Position numbers and translations under genes: made by a program. This document shows positions 18,223 through 27,075 of a stretch of DNA of 64,000 bases, piece by piece (within the stretch, counting starts at the first letter, position 1; each line of letters begins with the position of its first letter). The notes beneath the pieces were generated by a model that searched no databases, was not told the origin of the DNA, and was given only the letters and a program-made list of their open reading frames with translations. Origin of the DNA: JAHDNZ01 sp036721855 (GTDB lineage: Bacteria > Bacillota > DTU065); assembly GCA_036721855.1 (NCBI GenBank), contig DAIMKF010000004.1, forward strand, positions 38,136 through 102,135, in the 5' to 3' direction.

Positions 18223-18579
18223 CTAAGAGATGACAAGATTACCCACGACCTTGCCATTTACTACGTGGCTGGCAATAATCTGACGTGCTCTTTCCGGTGT
18301 TACATGGCCATAAATTACTTTTGGTTCACCTTGTCTTACTACTTCAATAATCGGTTCTAACTCACACATGCCAATACAACCTGTTTGTGTAACTACTACA
18401 TTACTGAGATTGCGGGCTTTGATCTCATCGTCAATTGCCTTAAGTGTTTCCCGGGCTCCTGCTCCTATACTGCATGTTCCCATACGGATAACAATGCCAA
18501 CCTTGTCTTTTTCTTCTTTAGAATCTGTACTAGGCGATGAACACTCCTTAAACTTTTTAAGATTATCGAACAACTTCAT
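18223..18579 (-). CDS. Thioredoxin-like [2Fe-2S] ferredoxin (HndB-like)
   Basis: The ATG at 18579 is chosen because AAGGGGGG lies 9 nt upstream; the frame also extends upstream without a site. 118 residues. After a charged linker (residues 1-35), one thioredoxin-fold ferredoxin domain follows with cysteines in GTCSIGAGA and TGCIGMC, and VIYGHVTPERARQIIASHVV at the C-terminus. The same domain forms the N-terminus of the NuoF-like subunit. In hnd operons this is HndB, an electron carrier or assembly partner whose role is not settled. It is the first gene of the hydrogenase operon here. Upstream lies a 950-nt gap with no other gene on this strand. Confidence 0.88.
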   Translation of the reverse strand: MKLFDNLKKFKECSSPSTDSKEEKDKVGIVIRMGTCSIGAGARETLKAIDDEIKARNLSNVVVTQTGCIGMCELEPIIEVVRQGEPKVIYGHVTPERARQIIASHVVNGKVVGNLVIS

Positions 18580-19317
18580 ATTTAAGCAACCCCCCTTAAG
18601 AAATATTAACTTTCTACTATACATTAGAAAGATTACATAACTAAAAGCAGTATCTTCTAGTAATATTTTTCGTTAAGGATAATCTTTAGCTTAAATATCT
18701 GACATATTTAGTCTGCTTAATCTGTTTTTTGCCTTTTTATATGTATAACAGTATTCGCATCAATAGAATAGTAGCCACTTAACTACTTTCAGTCATTTGC
18801 GCCTTTATTTAAATCTATGTTTTGGCCGACAATAACCTTTCTTTAATTATATCTTATATATGCCTTTAAGGAAAATATTCCTTCTTTTTAGGACAAAATT
18901 AATTTATTAGCAGTTATCCCGGAGTTTAGTTGCGTTTTTGTTCCCTCGCCTTAACCCACACCTCAGCAATGAAATATCTTCTATTAGACTTTACCTATCC
19001 TCCAGCTTTTTCTCGAGTTATTACTTATTACCTTATGCTTGATTCATAAGATACTTTCATCATATGAGTTATAAATCACCCATAAAGACCAGATTTACGG
19101 GAATTTGTTTCCGGCTAAGATTTTTGAATTAAATAAATGCGGAAGCCAAGTTTTTCCTCCCCCCTAGGAGTTTTGGGTTTTTTAAAGTTATAGTTTATAA
19201 CCTAAATTTTTAATATGGGTATATCCTGACTATAAAGAAGCCCCAAAAAAACCTTATGTTTTTTGAGCCATGGTTAACAGTAAGTTATTTAATTTCAGAG
19301 GTATTTAATTTCAGGGG
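18580..19317. other. Gene-free AT-rich gap upstream of the hydrogenase operon
   Basis: No convincing reading frame or RNA gene is visible on either strand. The gap separates the divergent hydrogenase operon and HlyIII-family gene and must contain the hydrogenase promoter, but no consensus pair stood out. Confidence 0.5.
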
Positions 19318-19453
19318 TTGACAAGTGCTACGTATAGGTTATTATTATATTGTGACCAACGCATACGTATCCGTTGTGTCTCATATTGTTTTCTTTTCTC
19401 ATGTCTATGCTATAATTTTCAATCTTTTCGGATACAAAATATATCTACGTATA
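19318..19453 (+). promoter_or_regulatory. Promoter region with three TACGTAT palindromic sites
   Basis: TTGACA at 19318-19323 is followed by TATTAT at 19343-19348 (19-nt spacing), and an extended TGCTATAAT lies near 19416-19424. The 8-mer palindromes TACGTATA (19329-19336), ATACGTAT (19363-19370) and TACGTATA (19446-19453) recur across the region, one inside the promoter spacer. They could be binding sites for a dimeric regulator of the HlyIII-family gene. No regulator is identified. Confidence 0.4.
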
Positions 19454-19527
19454 CGTTACATTTTTACGCCTACTTATTTGTTTAGGCTGTTTATCTTAGT
19501 TGCTTGTTAAAAAAGGGGGGCTTTTAC

Positions 19528-20172
19528 ATGGTTAGCAATTTCAGAGATCCCGGCAGTGGCTTAAGCCATTTAATGGGTGCTATTCTGGCAATTATTGGTT
19601 TAGTTGTAATGCTTATCACTGTGATTCCTGAAGGTAATATTTGGCAGATAATCTCCTTTAGTGTCTTTGGTGTCAGCCTTATTCTCCTTTATACAACCAG
19701 TGCCATTTACCATATTAGTAACGGTTCGAAGGAAATAATTGCCCGGCTTAGAAGACTCGATCACAGCATGATCTTTGTTCTAATCGCCGGTACTTACACC
19801 CCGATTTGCCTAACTCTTTTAAGGGGTAAAATAGGTTATCTTTTGCTTACTTTAATCTGGGCCTTAGCTTTAGTCGGTATTGTTTTGCAAACTATACTTA
19901 TCAGGGTGCCTCGTTTTGTCTATACATTAATCTATATTGTCATGGGATGGCTGGTTGTTTTAGCCTTTTCTCCTCTTGTGGAAGCTTCCTCGCTAAAAGC
20001 TATCCGCTGGTTAATCTTAGGTGGTGTATTCTATAGTCTAGGTGCTTTGATCTATGCTCGCAAAAAGCCAAACTTTATTAAGGACTGGCTTGGTTTTCAT
20101 GAGATCTTTCATATCTTTGTGATTCTTGGCAGTTTAAGCCACTTTATATTTATTTTCAAATACTGTCGTTAA
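19528..20172 (+). CDS. Hemolysin III (HlyIII/PAQR) family integral membrane protein
   Basis: 214 residues from the ATG at 19528, with AAAAAGGGGGG 9 nt upstream; an in-frame TTG at 19504 is less likely. Seven hydrophobic segments are present. Family motifs: SGLSHLMGAI near the start (first conserved histidine region), LYTTSAIYHIS in helix 2 to 3, LDHSMIFVLIAGTYTPICL, and GFHEIFHIFVILGSLSHF at the C-terminus. The conserved Ser-His-Asp-His-His set of PAQR proteins is thus present and would bind zinc. Bacterial members are often annotated as hemolysin III but probably act as membrane hydrolases. Transcription is likely monocistronic, from the promoter region above to the terminator below. Confidence 0.92.
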   Translation: MVSNFRDPGSGLSHLMGAILAIIGLVVMLITVIPEGNIWQIISFSVFGVSLILLYTTSAIYHISNGSKEIIARLRRLDHSMIFVLIAGTYTPICLTLLRGKIGYLLLTLIWALALVGIVLQTILIRVPRFVYTLIYIVMGWLVVLAFSPLVEASSLKAIRWLILGGVFYSLGALIYARKKPNFIKDWLGFHEIFHIFVILGSLSHFIFIFKYCR

Positions 20173-20210
20173 AATAACACCTTCCTTGATTAAATAAGGG
20201 AGGTGTTATT
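20173..20210 (+). terminator. Intrinsic terminator after the HlyIII gene
   Basis: The stem AATAACACCTTCCT / AGGGAGGTGTTATT (one mismatch) begins directly after the stop codon. The T-run is short, so confidence is moderate. Confidence 0.65.
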
Positions 20211-20586
20211 AAACCCAGAATAATAGATTAAAAATCAGTATTATAAGATCCCGCTTGATAAAATCCAGCCTAGTTTGGGACATCAGTTTATAATGTTAAT
20301 AGCTTTAAGACATGCCATGTTTCTTTTATTGTTAGAGCAATTTTCTACCCGAGAACGCTAGAAAGTTAAGTTGATACTGTTTTTTTCTCTGACAGCTTTG
20401 CGGTGATACATTGGTCTAATTCCAAGGGGAACAACCTTGAGAATTCAATACTTGCCAATAATTTTAGTACTGTTCTAGACTAAACATTAAAAAGATAGCC
20501 TTATCCTTGCTAAGATTAGGTGTTATTTTACAGGCTTATGGGTTAAATAAATCCAATGGTTCTTTAGATTACCAGACCCCAAAAAG
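20211..20586. other. Intergenic stretch with no feature recognised
   Basis: AT-rich sequence with stops in all frames. I see no gene, RNA or strong promoter in it. Confidence 0.5.
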
Positions 20587-21141
20587 TTATCTTTTTTTAG
20601 CTTTTTGGGGTTTATTTAAAAGTTCTTTTAGATTGCCTTTAAAAATGACCTTGCCATCTAAGTTAAGCAAGTTTTGGGGGCTAACTAGATTTCTGGAGAT
20701 ATTAAAATCAGCTATACCACTTTCATGCAAAATGTAATAGACAAATTCTGAACATAAGAATCTGTTCTGATAACAAACCTCCCGTTTTAAGAAACTGTTT
20801 ATTAAGCCCTTGTAGCTATACTTGAAGCTGCTGCTGTTTTTAATAAATTCGTTTAACAGCTCCAAAGCCGTCTCATACTGCTTTTTAGTAACTTCAAGTT
20901 CAATTATAAGACCAGGTAATACCTTATGATATTTGTAAACACCCTCATTGAGCCTTTCTCTTCTAAACCTGCCAAGAAAGGGATTATAGGTTCTTTTTCG
21001 GCCGAAACTATACATTGTATCCAAATTCTTATCCAGTGCGAGTACAGCATGAGTATAGGTATCTTTACGCACTAACTGAATAAGTTTAGAAATGGCGGTG
21101 TTGGTTCTTGTAAGTACTACATAAAGAAAGTATTTTTCCAT
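20587..21141 (-). CDS. Permuted papain-like fold protein (YiiX/NlpC-P60-like), predicted hydrolase
   Basis: 184 residues, ATG at 21141 with AAAGGAT upstream. The N-terminal part has SKLIQLVRKDTYTHAVLALD and TMYSFGRKRTYNPFLGRF, and the C-terminal part has NRFLCSEFVYYIL. A His followed by a Cys in a CSEFV context, in that order, is the permuted papain-like arrangement seen in YiiX/YaeF-type proteins. Those are predicted thiol peptidases, amidases or acyl hydrolases. There is no signal peptide. The catalytic His (THAV) and Cys (CSEF) are both present, so it is probably active. It lies downstream of the ABC-2 exporter pair with a 49-nt gap and may be cotranscribed. Confidence 0.65.
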   Translation of the reverse strand: MEKYFLYVVLTRTNTAISKLIQLVRKDTYTHAVLALDKNLDTMYSFGRKRTYNPFLGRFRRERLNEGVYKYHKVLPGLIIELEVTKKQYETALELLNEFIKNSSSFKYSYKGLINSFLKREVCYQNRFLCSEFVYYILHESGIADFNISRNLVSPQNLLNLDGKVIFKGNLKELLNKPQKAKKR

Positions 21142-21190
21142 AGATCTATCCTTTCTAAAAAAAAAACATCTCTTAGTGTAATTTAGGGAT

Positions 21191-22048
21191 TTAATTGCGA
21201 CTTAACTTATAAACTGCTAAAACAAAGAAAAGGATTCCCGAACCGACCAGTATTATAATGCTTGTGCCCGGTGATATTATCTTGCCACCAAATAGAAAGT
21301 TTACACCAAAAACAAGCTTAATTACCTCGCTAACCTCAATGGGTAGGTTAAGTAGTTTAAATGGTTTTTGCATCATTATCTGTCGATAAAGTGAGCCGGC
21401 ATGACTAGGCGGAAAGACCCTGATTACCGTTTGCACAGCCTGGGGTAAATTACCTACAGGTACATATATACCGGTCAAAAAGCCTATTAATGTACCAATG
21501 ACTGTACTGGCTGCGGCAAAGGCGTTACCAGAGGTAAAAAAAGATACTAAAAACAACATCATTGTAGTTGAAGAAAATACACTCAACATCATAACACCAA
21601 TCAGTCTTAGGGTAAGTGTCAGTCCAAGCCATTGTCCGCCATAACCTACGATATAGACCTCAGCGAGCAATAGAGCAACCAGACTCATAATCATGCCAAC
21701 AATCCACGAACTAATAAAATACCCTCCTAGGATTTGGCTGCGTTTAACCGGAGCAGCCTGAAAATCCCTGGAGATCATTCTTGCTTTGTCGTTAACCATT
21801 ATCCCAAAAGCACCTAATGTTGTCGTTGTAGCAGTTACAGCTAGAGTCCCGGCCATAATCCAGCTATCCATTAAAAAACGTGCGTGTGCTCCGGCAATAT
21901 TCTTTACACTTTCAACTACTATCTCACCTAAAAATAAAGCATATAAACCTATGATAACAAACAAAGCCAGGAGCGAAAAAAAGACTGCGGCACGATCACG
22001 AAAAAACAGGTATAGGTTTCGTTTGGCAAGCTCTAGGGTGATTCTCAT
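21191..22048 (-). CDS. ABC-2 type permease subunit
   Basis: 285 residues. The start overlaps the stop of the ATPase gene by 4 nt (ATGA), so translation is coupled. Six hydrophobic segments are visible, with the ABC-2 pattern RNLYLFFRDRAAVFFSLLAL at the N-terminus and NLPQAVQTVIRVFPPSHAGS before the last two helices. This is the membrane half of a DrrAB-like exporter; the substrate could be a drug, lipid or peptide. Together with the preceding ATPase it makes a minimal two-gene exporter. No resistance or lantibiotic genes lie nearby to suggest a substrate. Confidence 0.9.
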   Translation of the reverse strand: MRITLELAKRNLYLFFRDRAAVFFSLLALFVIIGLYALFLGEIVVESVKNIAGAHARFLMDSWIMAGTLAVTATTTTLGAFGIMVNDKARMISRDFQAAPVKRSQILGGYFISSWIVGMIMSLVALLLAEVYIVGYGGQWLGLTLTLRLIGVMMLSVFSSTTMMLFLVSFFTSGNAFAAASTVIGTLIGFLTGIYVPVGNLPQAVQTVIRVFPPSHAGSLYRQIMMQKPFKLLNLPIEVSEVIKLVFGVNFLFGGKIISPGTSIIILVGSGILFFVLAVYKLSRN

Positions 22049-22971
22049 TTGGCCACATCCTCTCGCATGTCTTTCCCGGTTATATTGACAAAAACATCAT
22101 CCATGGTTCCGGTTATTACTTGAAAACCGATTAAATGATCACGAACAAGATCTAGGATTGGCAATGCTTGGATGGTATTTTGAATGTTAATAATAAGTTG
22201 TCCGCCAGCTTTTTGATATCTAAGGCTATAACCATCTAATAAACTCTCTAATTGCTGGGCATTGTTTGGTATTAATAAAAGTTTATCACCGCCGAATTTT
22301 TCCTTCAATAGAGCCGGAGTTCCTGTTGCCACAATTTTTCCGTTGTCAATTATAGCTATATTATCGGCATTTGCAGCTTCTTCCATATAATGGGTAGTTA
22401 AAAATACCGTCATTTGAGTCTGTTTTTGGAGTGTAAAGATGGTCTGCCAGACGTTTTTGCGGGTTTGCGGATCAAGTCCTGTTGTCGGTTCATCTAAAAA
22501 TATTATCTGGGGTGTGTTAACTAAAGCTCTGGCAATATCTGTACGTCTCTTTTGACCGCCTGAGAGTTTCCCATAAGGTCTTTTTAGAAAGCTCTCTACC
22601 CCTGTGGCTCTAGCTGCAAATGCAAGAGCTTTATTTCTTTTTTTACCATATAGTCCATAAAAGGAAGCTCTGAGAGATAGATTTTCTTCGACTGTCAACA
22701 GATCATCTAAAACGCTATATTGAAACACAACACCTATATTTTTGCGGATCTCATTATCGTCTTTACCTAATTCATAGCCCGCTACTACTACCTTGCCACT
22801 GTCTGGTTTTAATAAGGTACAAATAGTTTCAATGGTAGTAGACTTACCGGCACCATTGGGGCCTAAAAAGGCAAATAATTCGCCTTTTTTAACTGTAAAA
22901 TCAATCCCGTTTACTGCTTTAACAGAACCATAACTTTTATGCAAATTACTGATCTCAATTATTTTTTCCAT
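22045..22971 (-). CDS. ABC exporter ATPase subunit (DrrA-like)
   Basis: The ATG at 22971 has GGAGG 6 nt upstream and is preferred to the ATG 12 nt earlier (308 residues). Walker A GPNGAGKST (about residue 36), Q-loop region VVFQYSVLDDLLTVEENL, signature LSGGQKRR, Walker B IIFLDEP with TTGLDPQTR, and switch histidine TTHYMEEA are all intact. The C-terminal 80 residues match the DrrA-type extension. It powers the permease encoded directly downstream. The gene is the first of the operon, and a decayed DUF3795 gene lies upstream on the same strand. Confidence 0.93.
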   Translation of the reverse strand: MEKIIEISNLHKSYGSVKAVNGIDFTVKKGELFAFLGPNGAGKSTTIETICTLLKPDSGKVVVAGYELGKDDNEIRKNIGVVFQYSVLDDLLTVEENLSLRASFYGLYGKKRNKALAFAARATGVESFLKRPYGKLSGGQKRRTDIARALVNTPQIIFLDEPTTGLDPQTRKNVWQTIFTLQKQTQMTVFLTTHYMEEAANADNIAIIDNGKIVATGTPALLKEKFGGDKLLLIPNNAQQLESLLDGYSLRYQKAGGQLIINIQNTIQALPILDLVRDHLIGFQVITGTMDDVFVNITGKDMREDVAK

Positions 22972-23012
22972 CTTAACCTCCATCTAAGTGCTAAAGGGAA
23001 TTTCGCTATCTC

Positions 23013-23191
23013 TTATTTATTACTAAGGATTTTATTATCACAAGGGAAACTAGAGCATAGAGCACATTTTGACCGCAAATACGTGGTTGGCAAGCTGGAT
23101 CGGCACCTCCTTTTTTACACCCTAATCAGGAGATTTTGTACTCCGGATAGTGCTTGCAATAAAAGCCACAATAGGTAAGGGCCTCTGTAAT
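23013..23191 (-). pseudogene. Remnants of a DUF3795 (cysteine-rich) gene
   Basis: In the gap upstream of the exporter operon, minus-strand pieces in different frames give ITEALTYCGFYCKHYPEYKI (23191 down to a stop at 23126), then KKGGADPACQPRICGQ (about 23116-23070), then CALCSSFPCDNKIL (about 23066-23013). The order and spacing YCGxYCxxCP ... KGGxDPxCxxRxC ... CxxCxxFPC match DUF3795 proteins, which bind metal through these cysteines. Stops and at least two frameshifts break the reading frame, and only about 180 nt remain. The remnant is not translated as one protein. Confidence 0.6.
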
Positions 23192-23642
23192 CTCCCTCTC
23201 CTTAAACAATATTCTTTATTTCAAAACAAAGCCAAATTAGTACTTTGGGTTTTATTATTGCAAATTGATTTAAGATTGTTAGCATCGCATTTCTTGCTTT
23301 ACCTGGGCCAAGATTATCCCTACTCGAATCACTTTTTCTGCTGCAGGTGTTTCTCTTTTAAGTTTCACCTGTTTGTCAAGCCGAGTATTATTTAACCCGT
23401 ATTTTACAAGATTTTCATACCTAAGAATACTTTTTCGCTACAGTGTTATTATTCTTTTAAGGTTTTTCACCTCTATTTTCTCTTTATCTTAGATAGCAAT
23501 TAATGCAACCAAGAAGCTTGAAACTTTTGCTTGCCAAATTATCTCTATAAAAATAAAGGTTTCCCAAGTAAATTAGGTGAATAAATCTCTAACCCAAATA
23601 TTGATAATTTCCTTTTTATACACTATAAAGAGGTGTTTTTAA
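23192..23642. other. Intergenic stretch with no feature recognised
   Basis: No supported gene is visible between the DUF3795 remnant and the M50-like gene. The stretch must hold promoters for both directions. Confidence 0.45.
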
Positions 23643-24761
23643 TTGAAAAAAAAGCGTGGTCTCGATACTGCTTGCCAAAAGAAACCGAGCCAAGGATTAT
23701 TTATGATTTTAGTCATAATCCTAGGGGTATTATTGGGCTTTTTTTCGAGTCACTTTTTCGAAATTAATTATGATCACTTGCTTATTTTCCTGCTTGTAGT
23801 CTATCTAACCTTTTTTGTGCAAATAATTATACATGAATTAGGCCACTTTGTGGTCGGGAAAATCCTTGGCTACCGGTTTATCTTTTTACGTCTTGGTCCG
23901 GTGGCCATTGAAATCAAAAACAACAAACTAAGGCTTGTAATAAAGAGAAATAAAGGCTATGGCGGGGCCTGTGGCATGCTTCCGCCCAACGAAGGTATCC
24001 CTCTAAAACGGCAACTCTGGTTTTACGCAGGGGGAAGCATCTTTAATATTCTGACTCTAATCCCCCTTTTTGGCATCATCTTTAGTCACTCTTCTGGACT
24101 TGTTTTCACTATTAGTATCACGGCAATATTATGTACAACAATCATAGTACTTTTGAATCTTTGGCCTGTCTCTAGTGGCAACCACCCTAATGATGGTAGA
24201 ATAATTTTCGGGATTCTGGCCAATTCACCTTTAGCAGCCGATTTAGTTCAAGAAACCAATCTTTCAGCAGCTCTGGCAAGCGGGAAGCGTCCCTCTGAAC
24301 TTATGATTGAACCTCTTGATGAAAAGAGATTAACTATCATTGATTCCGCCATAACCCTAACTCTACTTAATATCCATTATTTTAAAGCTCTAGATACAGA
24401 TAATTTTCAATCTCTAGCCCGATATATATACGTTTTTGAAAATAACTTAGCGAACAGTCTCAGCTTCGTTGCTGTACCCATGAACTATGAGTTAATCTAC
24501 TATTACTCGGCCATTGATCATAATAAAGAGCAGGCAGAAAAATATTACACCAGGATTGATACTCATCTTGTTGCCGATAGGGATATTAACGGCCGTCGAG
24601 TTTTAGCAGCTTATGAATTCTATATCAATGACAACCCTAAAAAAGCCAGGCAATATTGCCTCGAAGGTCTGGCTTCTTTTAATAATTTTCCCCTAAAAGG
24701 TCAAGCTATAATGGAAAAAGCGTTGCTAACTAAATTAATATCCGAGATAGATAATAGTTAA
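23643..24761 (+). CDS. M50-like membrane metalloprotease
   Basis: 372 residues from a TTG at 23643, with AAAGAGGTG 7 nt upstream. Two hydrophobic helices (residues about 18-60) lead into IIIHELGHFVVGKIL, the HExxH zinc site, near residue 64. Further helices follow, then WPVSSGNHPNDGRIIFGIL, which resembles the third zinc-ligand motif (NxxPxxDG) of M50 site-2 proteases. The last 160 residues are soluble and helical with a repeat-like look (tetratricopeptide-style), for instance NPKKARQYCLEGLASFNNFP. The family cleaves membrane-buried substrates or handles secreted peptides. The target is unknown and there is no partner gene. Confidence 0.78.
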   Translation: MKKKRGLDTACQKKPSQGLFMILVIILGVLLGFFSSHFFEINYDHLLIFLLVVYLTFFVQIIIHELGHFVVGKILGYRFIFLRLGPVAIEIKNNKLRLVIKRNKGYGGACGMLPPNEGIPLKRQLWFYAGGSIFNILTLIPLFGIIFSHSSGLVFTISITAILCTTIIVLLNLWPVSSGNHPNDGRIIFGILANSPLAADLVQETNLSAALASGKRPSELMIEPLDEKRLTIIDSAITLTLLNIHYFKALDTDNFQSLARYIYVFENNLANSLSFVAVPMNYELIYYYSAIDHNKEQAEKYYTRIDTHLVADRDINGRRVLAAYEFYINDNPKKARQYCLEGLASFNNFPLKGQAIMEKALLTKLISEIDNS

Positions 24762-24808
24762 CTCTCCTTAACCGGTAAAAAAATCAAAAATCATACCTTA
24801 CAGTCCTC

Positions 24809-24848
24809 GAAAACGCCTGAGTGGTTAATGAACCGTTCAGGCGTTTTG
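24809..24848. terminator. Strong hairpin terminator between convergent genes
   Basis: AAAACGCCTGA and TCAGGCGTTTT form an 11-bp perfect stem enclosing a second small stem (GGTT/AACC). It lies between the M50-like gene and the ABC gene ending at 24910. Confidence 0.8.
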
Positions 24849-24909
24849 CGATAATAAAGAGTTGTTTCTATTTTAAATATTCTCTTTACTTGATAGCTGT
24901 CTTAGATAT

Positions 24910-27048
24910 TTAACTTACTTCAGCAATCTTGCTCGTTTTGCGCTGAGCCATGACCAATCTGTAATATATCCCCTTTTTCTGCAAAAGCTCCATATGGGTT
25001 CCTACTTCTGCTATTTTACCTTGATCCAGAACAATAAGGCGATCAGCGCTTCTGAGGGTCGATAACCGGTGAGCAATAGCTATGGTGGTACGGCCTTGGA
25101 CAATTCGGTTTAGGCTATCTTGGATAATGGATTCGGTCTCAACATCCAGCGAGCTGGTCGCCTCGTCTAGTATCAGTATGGAAGGGTTTTTAATAATAGC
25201 TCTGGCTATAGCCAGCCTCTGCCTTTCACCACCGGATATGGAGTAGCCATTCTCTCCGATTATTGTATTATACCCATCGGCAGTTTGCATAATGAAATCA
25301 TGGGCGTTAGCAGCTTTTGCCGCTGCAATCACCTCAACAGCTGTAGCCCCAGGTTTTCCATAAGCAATATTTTCATAAAACGATCCGGCAAAAAGGAATG
25401 TATCCTGAAAGACCACACCTATCTTTTCATGGAGATATTCAGGAGACATATCTTTGAGATCTACTCCATTGATGCTGATTTTGCCCTGAGTTGGATCATA
25501 AAGACGCATGATTAGGTTGATTATTGTTGATTTTCCCGCTCCTGAGCGCCCAACTATACCAATCATCTCACCTGATTGGATATCCAAATCTATACCCTTA
25601 AGCACAGGTTCATAGGACTTATAGCCAAAGGAAACACCTTCGAAAGACACCTTTCCCAATAAAGGCACGTTTTTAGGATTCGATATAGAAATGATATCAG
25701 GTTCTTCATCCAGTATTTCAAATATCTTGACCATGCTGGTCATGGCATCTGCCAGCCAGCGGGGGAAAGAGACCAGCCAGCGAAGTGGTGCGTAAACATA
25801 GGTAATGTACATGGTAAACTGGACAAGAACGCCAAGACTTAAAGTGTTATTCAAGATTTTTTGCCCGCCATAATACAGTACCAGAAATTCGCCAATTCCC
25901 GTAAAGAATAACATTAACGGAAAAAGACGAGCCCAAATAGCTTCATTGTCCGATGATACTTGAGCCAGCTCACGGGTGGCTTTTGAGAACTTTTGAATTT
26001 CCAACTCTTCTTTTCCAAAGGACTTGACGGTACGGATTCCTTTGATTATATCATGGAGAATGGACTGACATTTGGAGTTTTTTCTCCATTGCCGTTCATA
26101 ACGGATATGAATGAATCTCCAAAAACGCGACAAAACAATGCATACCACAGGCACGGGAATAAATACTAGGAGAGTAAGCTCTAAGTTGGTAAAAAGCAGG
26201 ATAACCAAGACGACCACAAATATTATCATCTGCTCGACAGCCCAACGGCCGCCATCGGAAATAAAGTTCCGCACATTGCCGGTATCCTCCATCACACGCC
26301 GGATCAAATCCCCTGGTGTACGTTTGGATAGCGAACTCATAGACAGCTTTTGAATCTTCTCGTAAGCCAGATTTCTCAAATGGTTAGCATACTGGATACT
26401 GGCCTCATTGAATACCCTTGAGCTGAAGATAAAAATCAACTCTCCAAGGGCTCTTGCCAGAAACATCGCCCCTGCTAGCAGGAAAACCTGGGCAGAGGTT
26501 CCTTTCATTGGGCGCAGATATTCATCTATAAGCAGCCGGCTAAAAAGCGGTACAAGAAGGTATATTATTGACGATGTAGCTAAAAACAACTCTGCAGGCA
26601 AAATCTTACCAGCAAAGGGCCTGAGTAAATCCAAAGCCCGTTTTAAAACACTTATCTTGTTATAGCAAAACAAACAGACCGACATTCCCTCAATAAGGGG
26701 ACGGCCACATTTTTCGCACACGGGTTGTTCTTTTTCTTCAGGGGTGACATATTGCTTTGTTTGGATATAAAAATTGATCACTTTGCAGAATTCGCCTGCT
26801 GCCTTCATAGCCGAGAATGTAAAGCGACAGAGAAGTATTTCACTCTCATTATTCATTTTTGCAAAAAGAAGACCGCAACCCACCCCTCCTATTACCGACA
26901 TCTCGGTAATATCGCCTGCAGACAATGTCAAAAGTATTTTATCGCCGATAAAGGAGATGATCTGTCCGGTTTGGTCAAAGCTAACTATGCCTTTTGCTGG
27001 CTGCATAGCCAGGTCAAGATCATAGTGGAATTCATGTTTGTGCGACAT
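24910..27048 (-). CDS. ABC half-exporter with N-terminal sensor-like domain and zinc ribbon
   Basis: 712 residues, AGGAAG before the ATG at 27048. Residues 1-105 form a small beta-rich domain without a known name (FHYDLDLAMQPAKGIVSFDQ...). A zinc ribbon follows at about 112-135 (CEKCGRP ... CLFC). The usual exporter parts come next: six membrane helices (about 145-440), then an ATPase with GRSGAGKST, VVFQDTFLFAGS, ISGGERQRL, ILILDEATSSLD and AIAHRLSTL. All catalytic motifs are consensus. It pairs with the similarly built half-transporter at 27669, with a DUF1854 gene between them. The sensor and ribbon suggest gating by a cytoplasmic signal. The substrate is unknown. Confidence 0.88.
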   Translation of the reverse strand: MSHKHEFHYDLDLAMQPAKGIVSFDQTGQIISFIGDKILLTLSAGDITEMSVIGGVGCGLLFAKMNNESEILLCRFTFSAMKAAGEFCKVINFYIQTKQYVTPEEKEQPVCEKCGRPLIEGMSVCLFCYNKISVLKRALDLLRPFAGKILPAELFLATSSIIYLLVPLFSRLLIDEYLRPMKGTSAQVFLLAGAMFLARALGELIFIFSSRVFNEASIQYANHLRNLAYEKIQKLSMSSLSKRTPGDLIRRVMEDTGNVRNFISDGGRWAVEQMIIFVVVLVILLFTNLELTLLVFIPVPVVCIVLSRFWRFIHIRYERQWRKNSKCQSILHDIIKGIRTVKSFGKEELEIQKFSKATRELAQVSSDNEAIWARLFPLMLFFTGIGEFLVLYYGGQKILNNTLSLGVLVQFTMYITYVYAPLRWLVSFPRWLADAMTSMVKIFEILDEEPDIISISNPKNVPLLGKVSFEGVSFGYKSYEPVLKGIDLDIQSGEMIGIVGRSGAGKSTIINLIMRLYDPTQGKISINGVDLKDMSPEYLHEKIGVVFQDTFLFAGSFYENIAYGKPGATAVEVIAAAKAANAHDFIMQTADGYNTIIGENGYSISGGERQRLAIARAIIKNPSILILDEATSSLDVETESIIQDSLNRIVQGRTTIAIAHRLSTLRSADRLIVLDQGKIAEVGTHMELLQKKGIYYRLVMAQRKTSKIAEVS

Positions 27049-27075
27049 GGAGTCACTTCCTTCTGAATAGTCTGC

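Noticed and set aside
14197..18579. Calling the hydrogenase electron-bifurcating
   Set aside because: The C-terminal ferredoxin domain of HydB is missing, so bifurcation cannot be claimed from sequence alone.
19325..19510. 61-codon frame upstream of the HlyIII gene
   Set aside because: It runs through the promoter region and palindromes, has no ribosome binding site and looks like AT-rich chance sequence.
20576..20611. Stem ACCCCAAAAAG / CTTTTTGGGGT as terminator of the papain-like gene
   Set aside because: Its right arm lies within the last codons of that gene and the minus-strand exit has no T-run.
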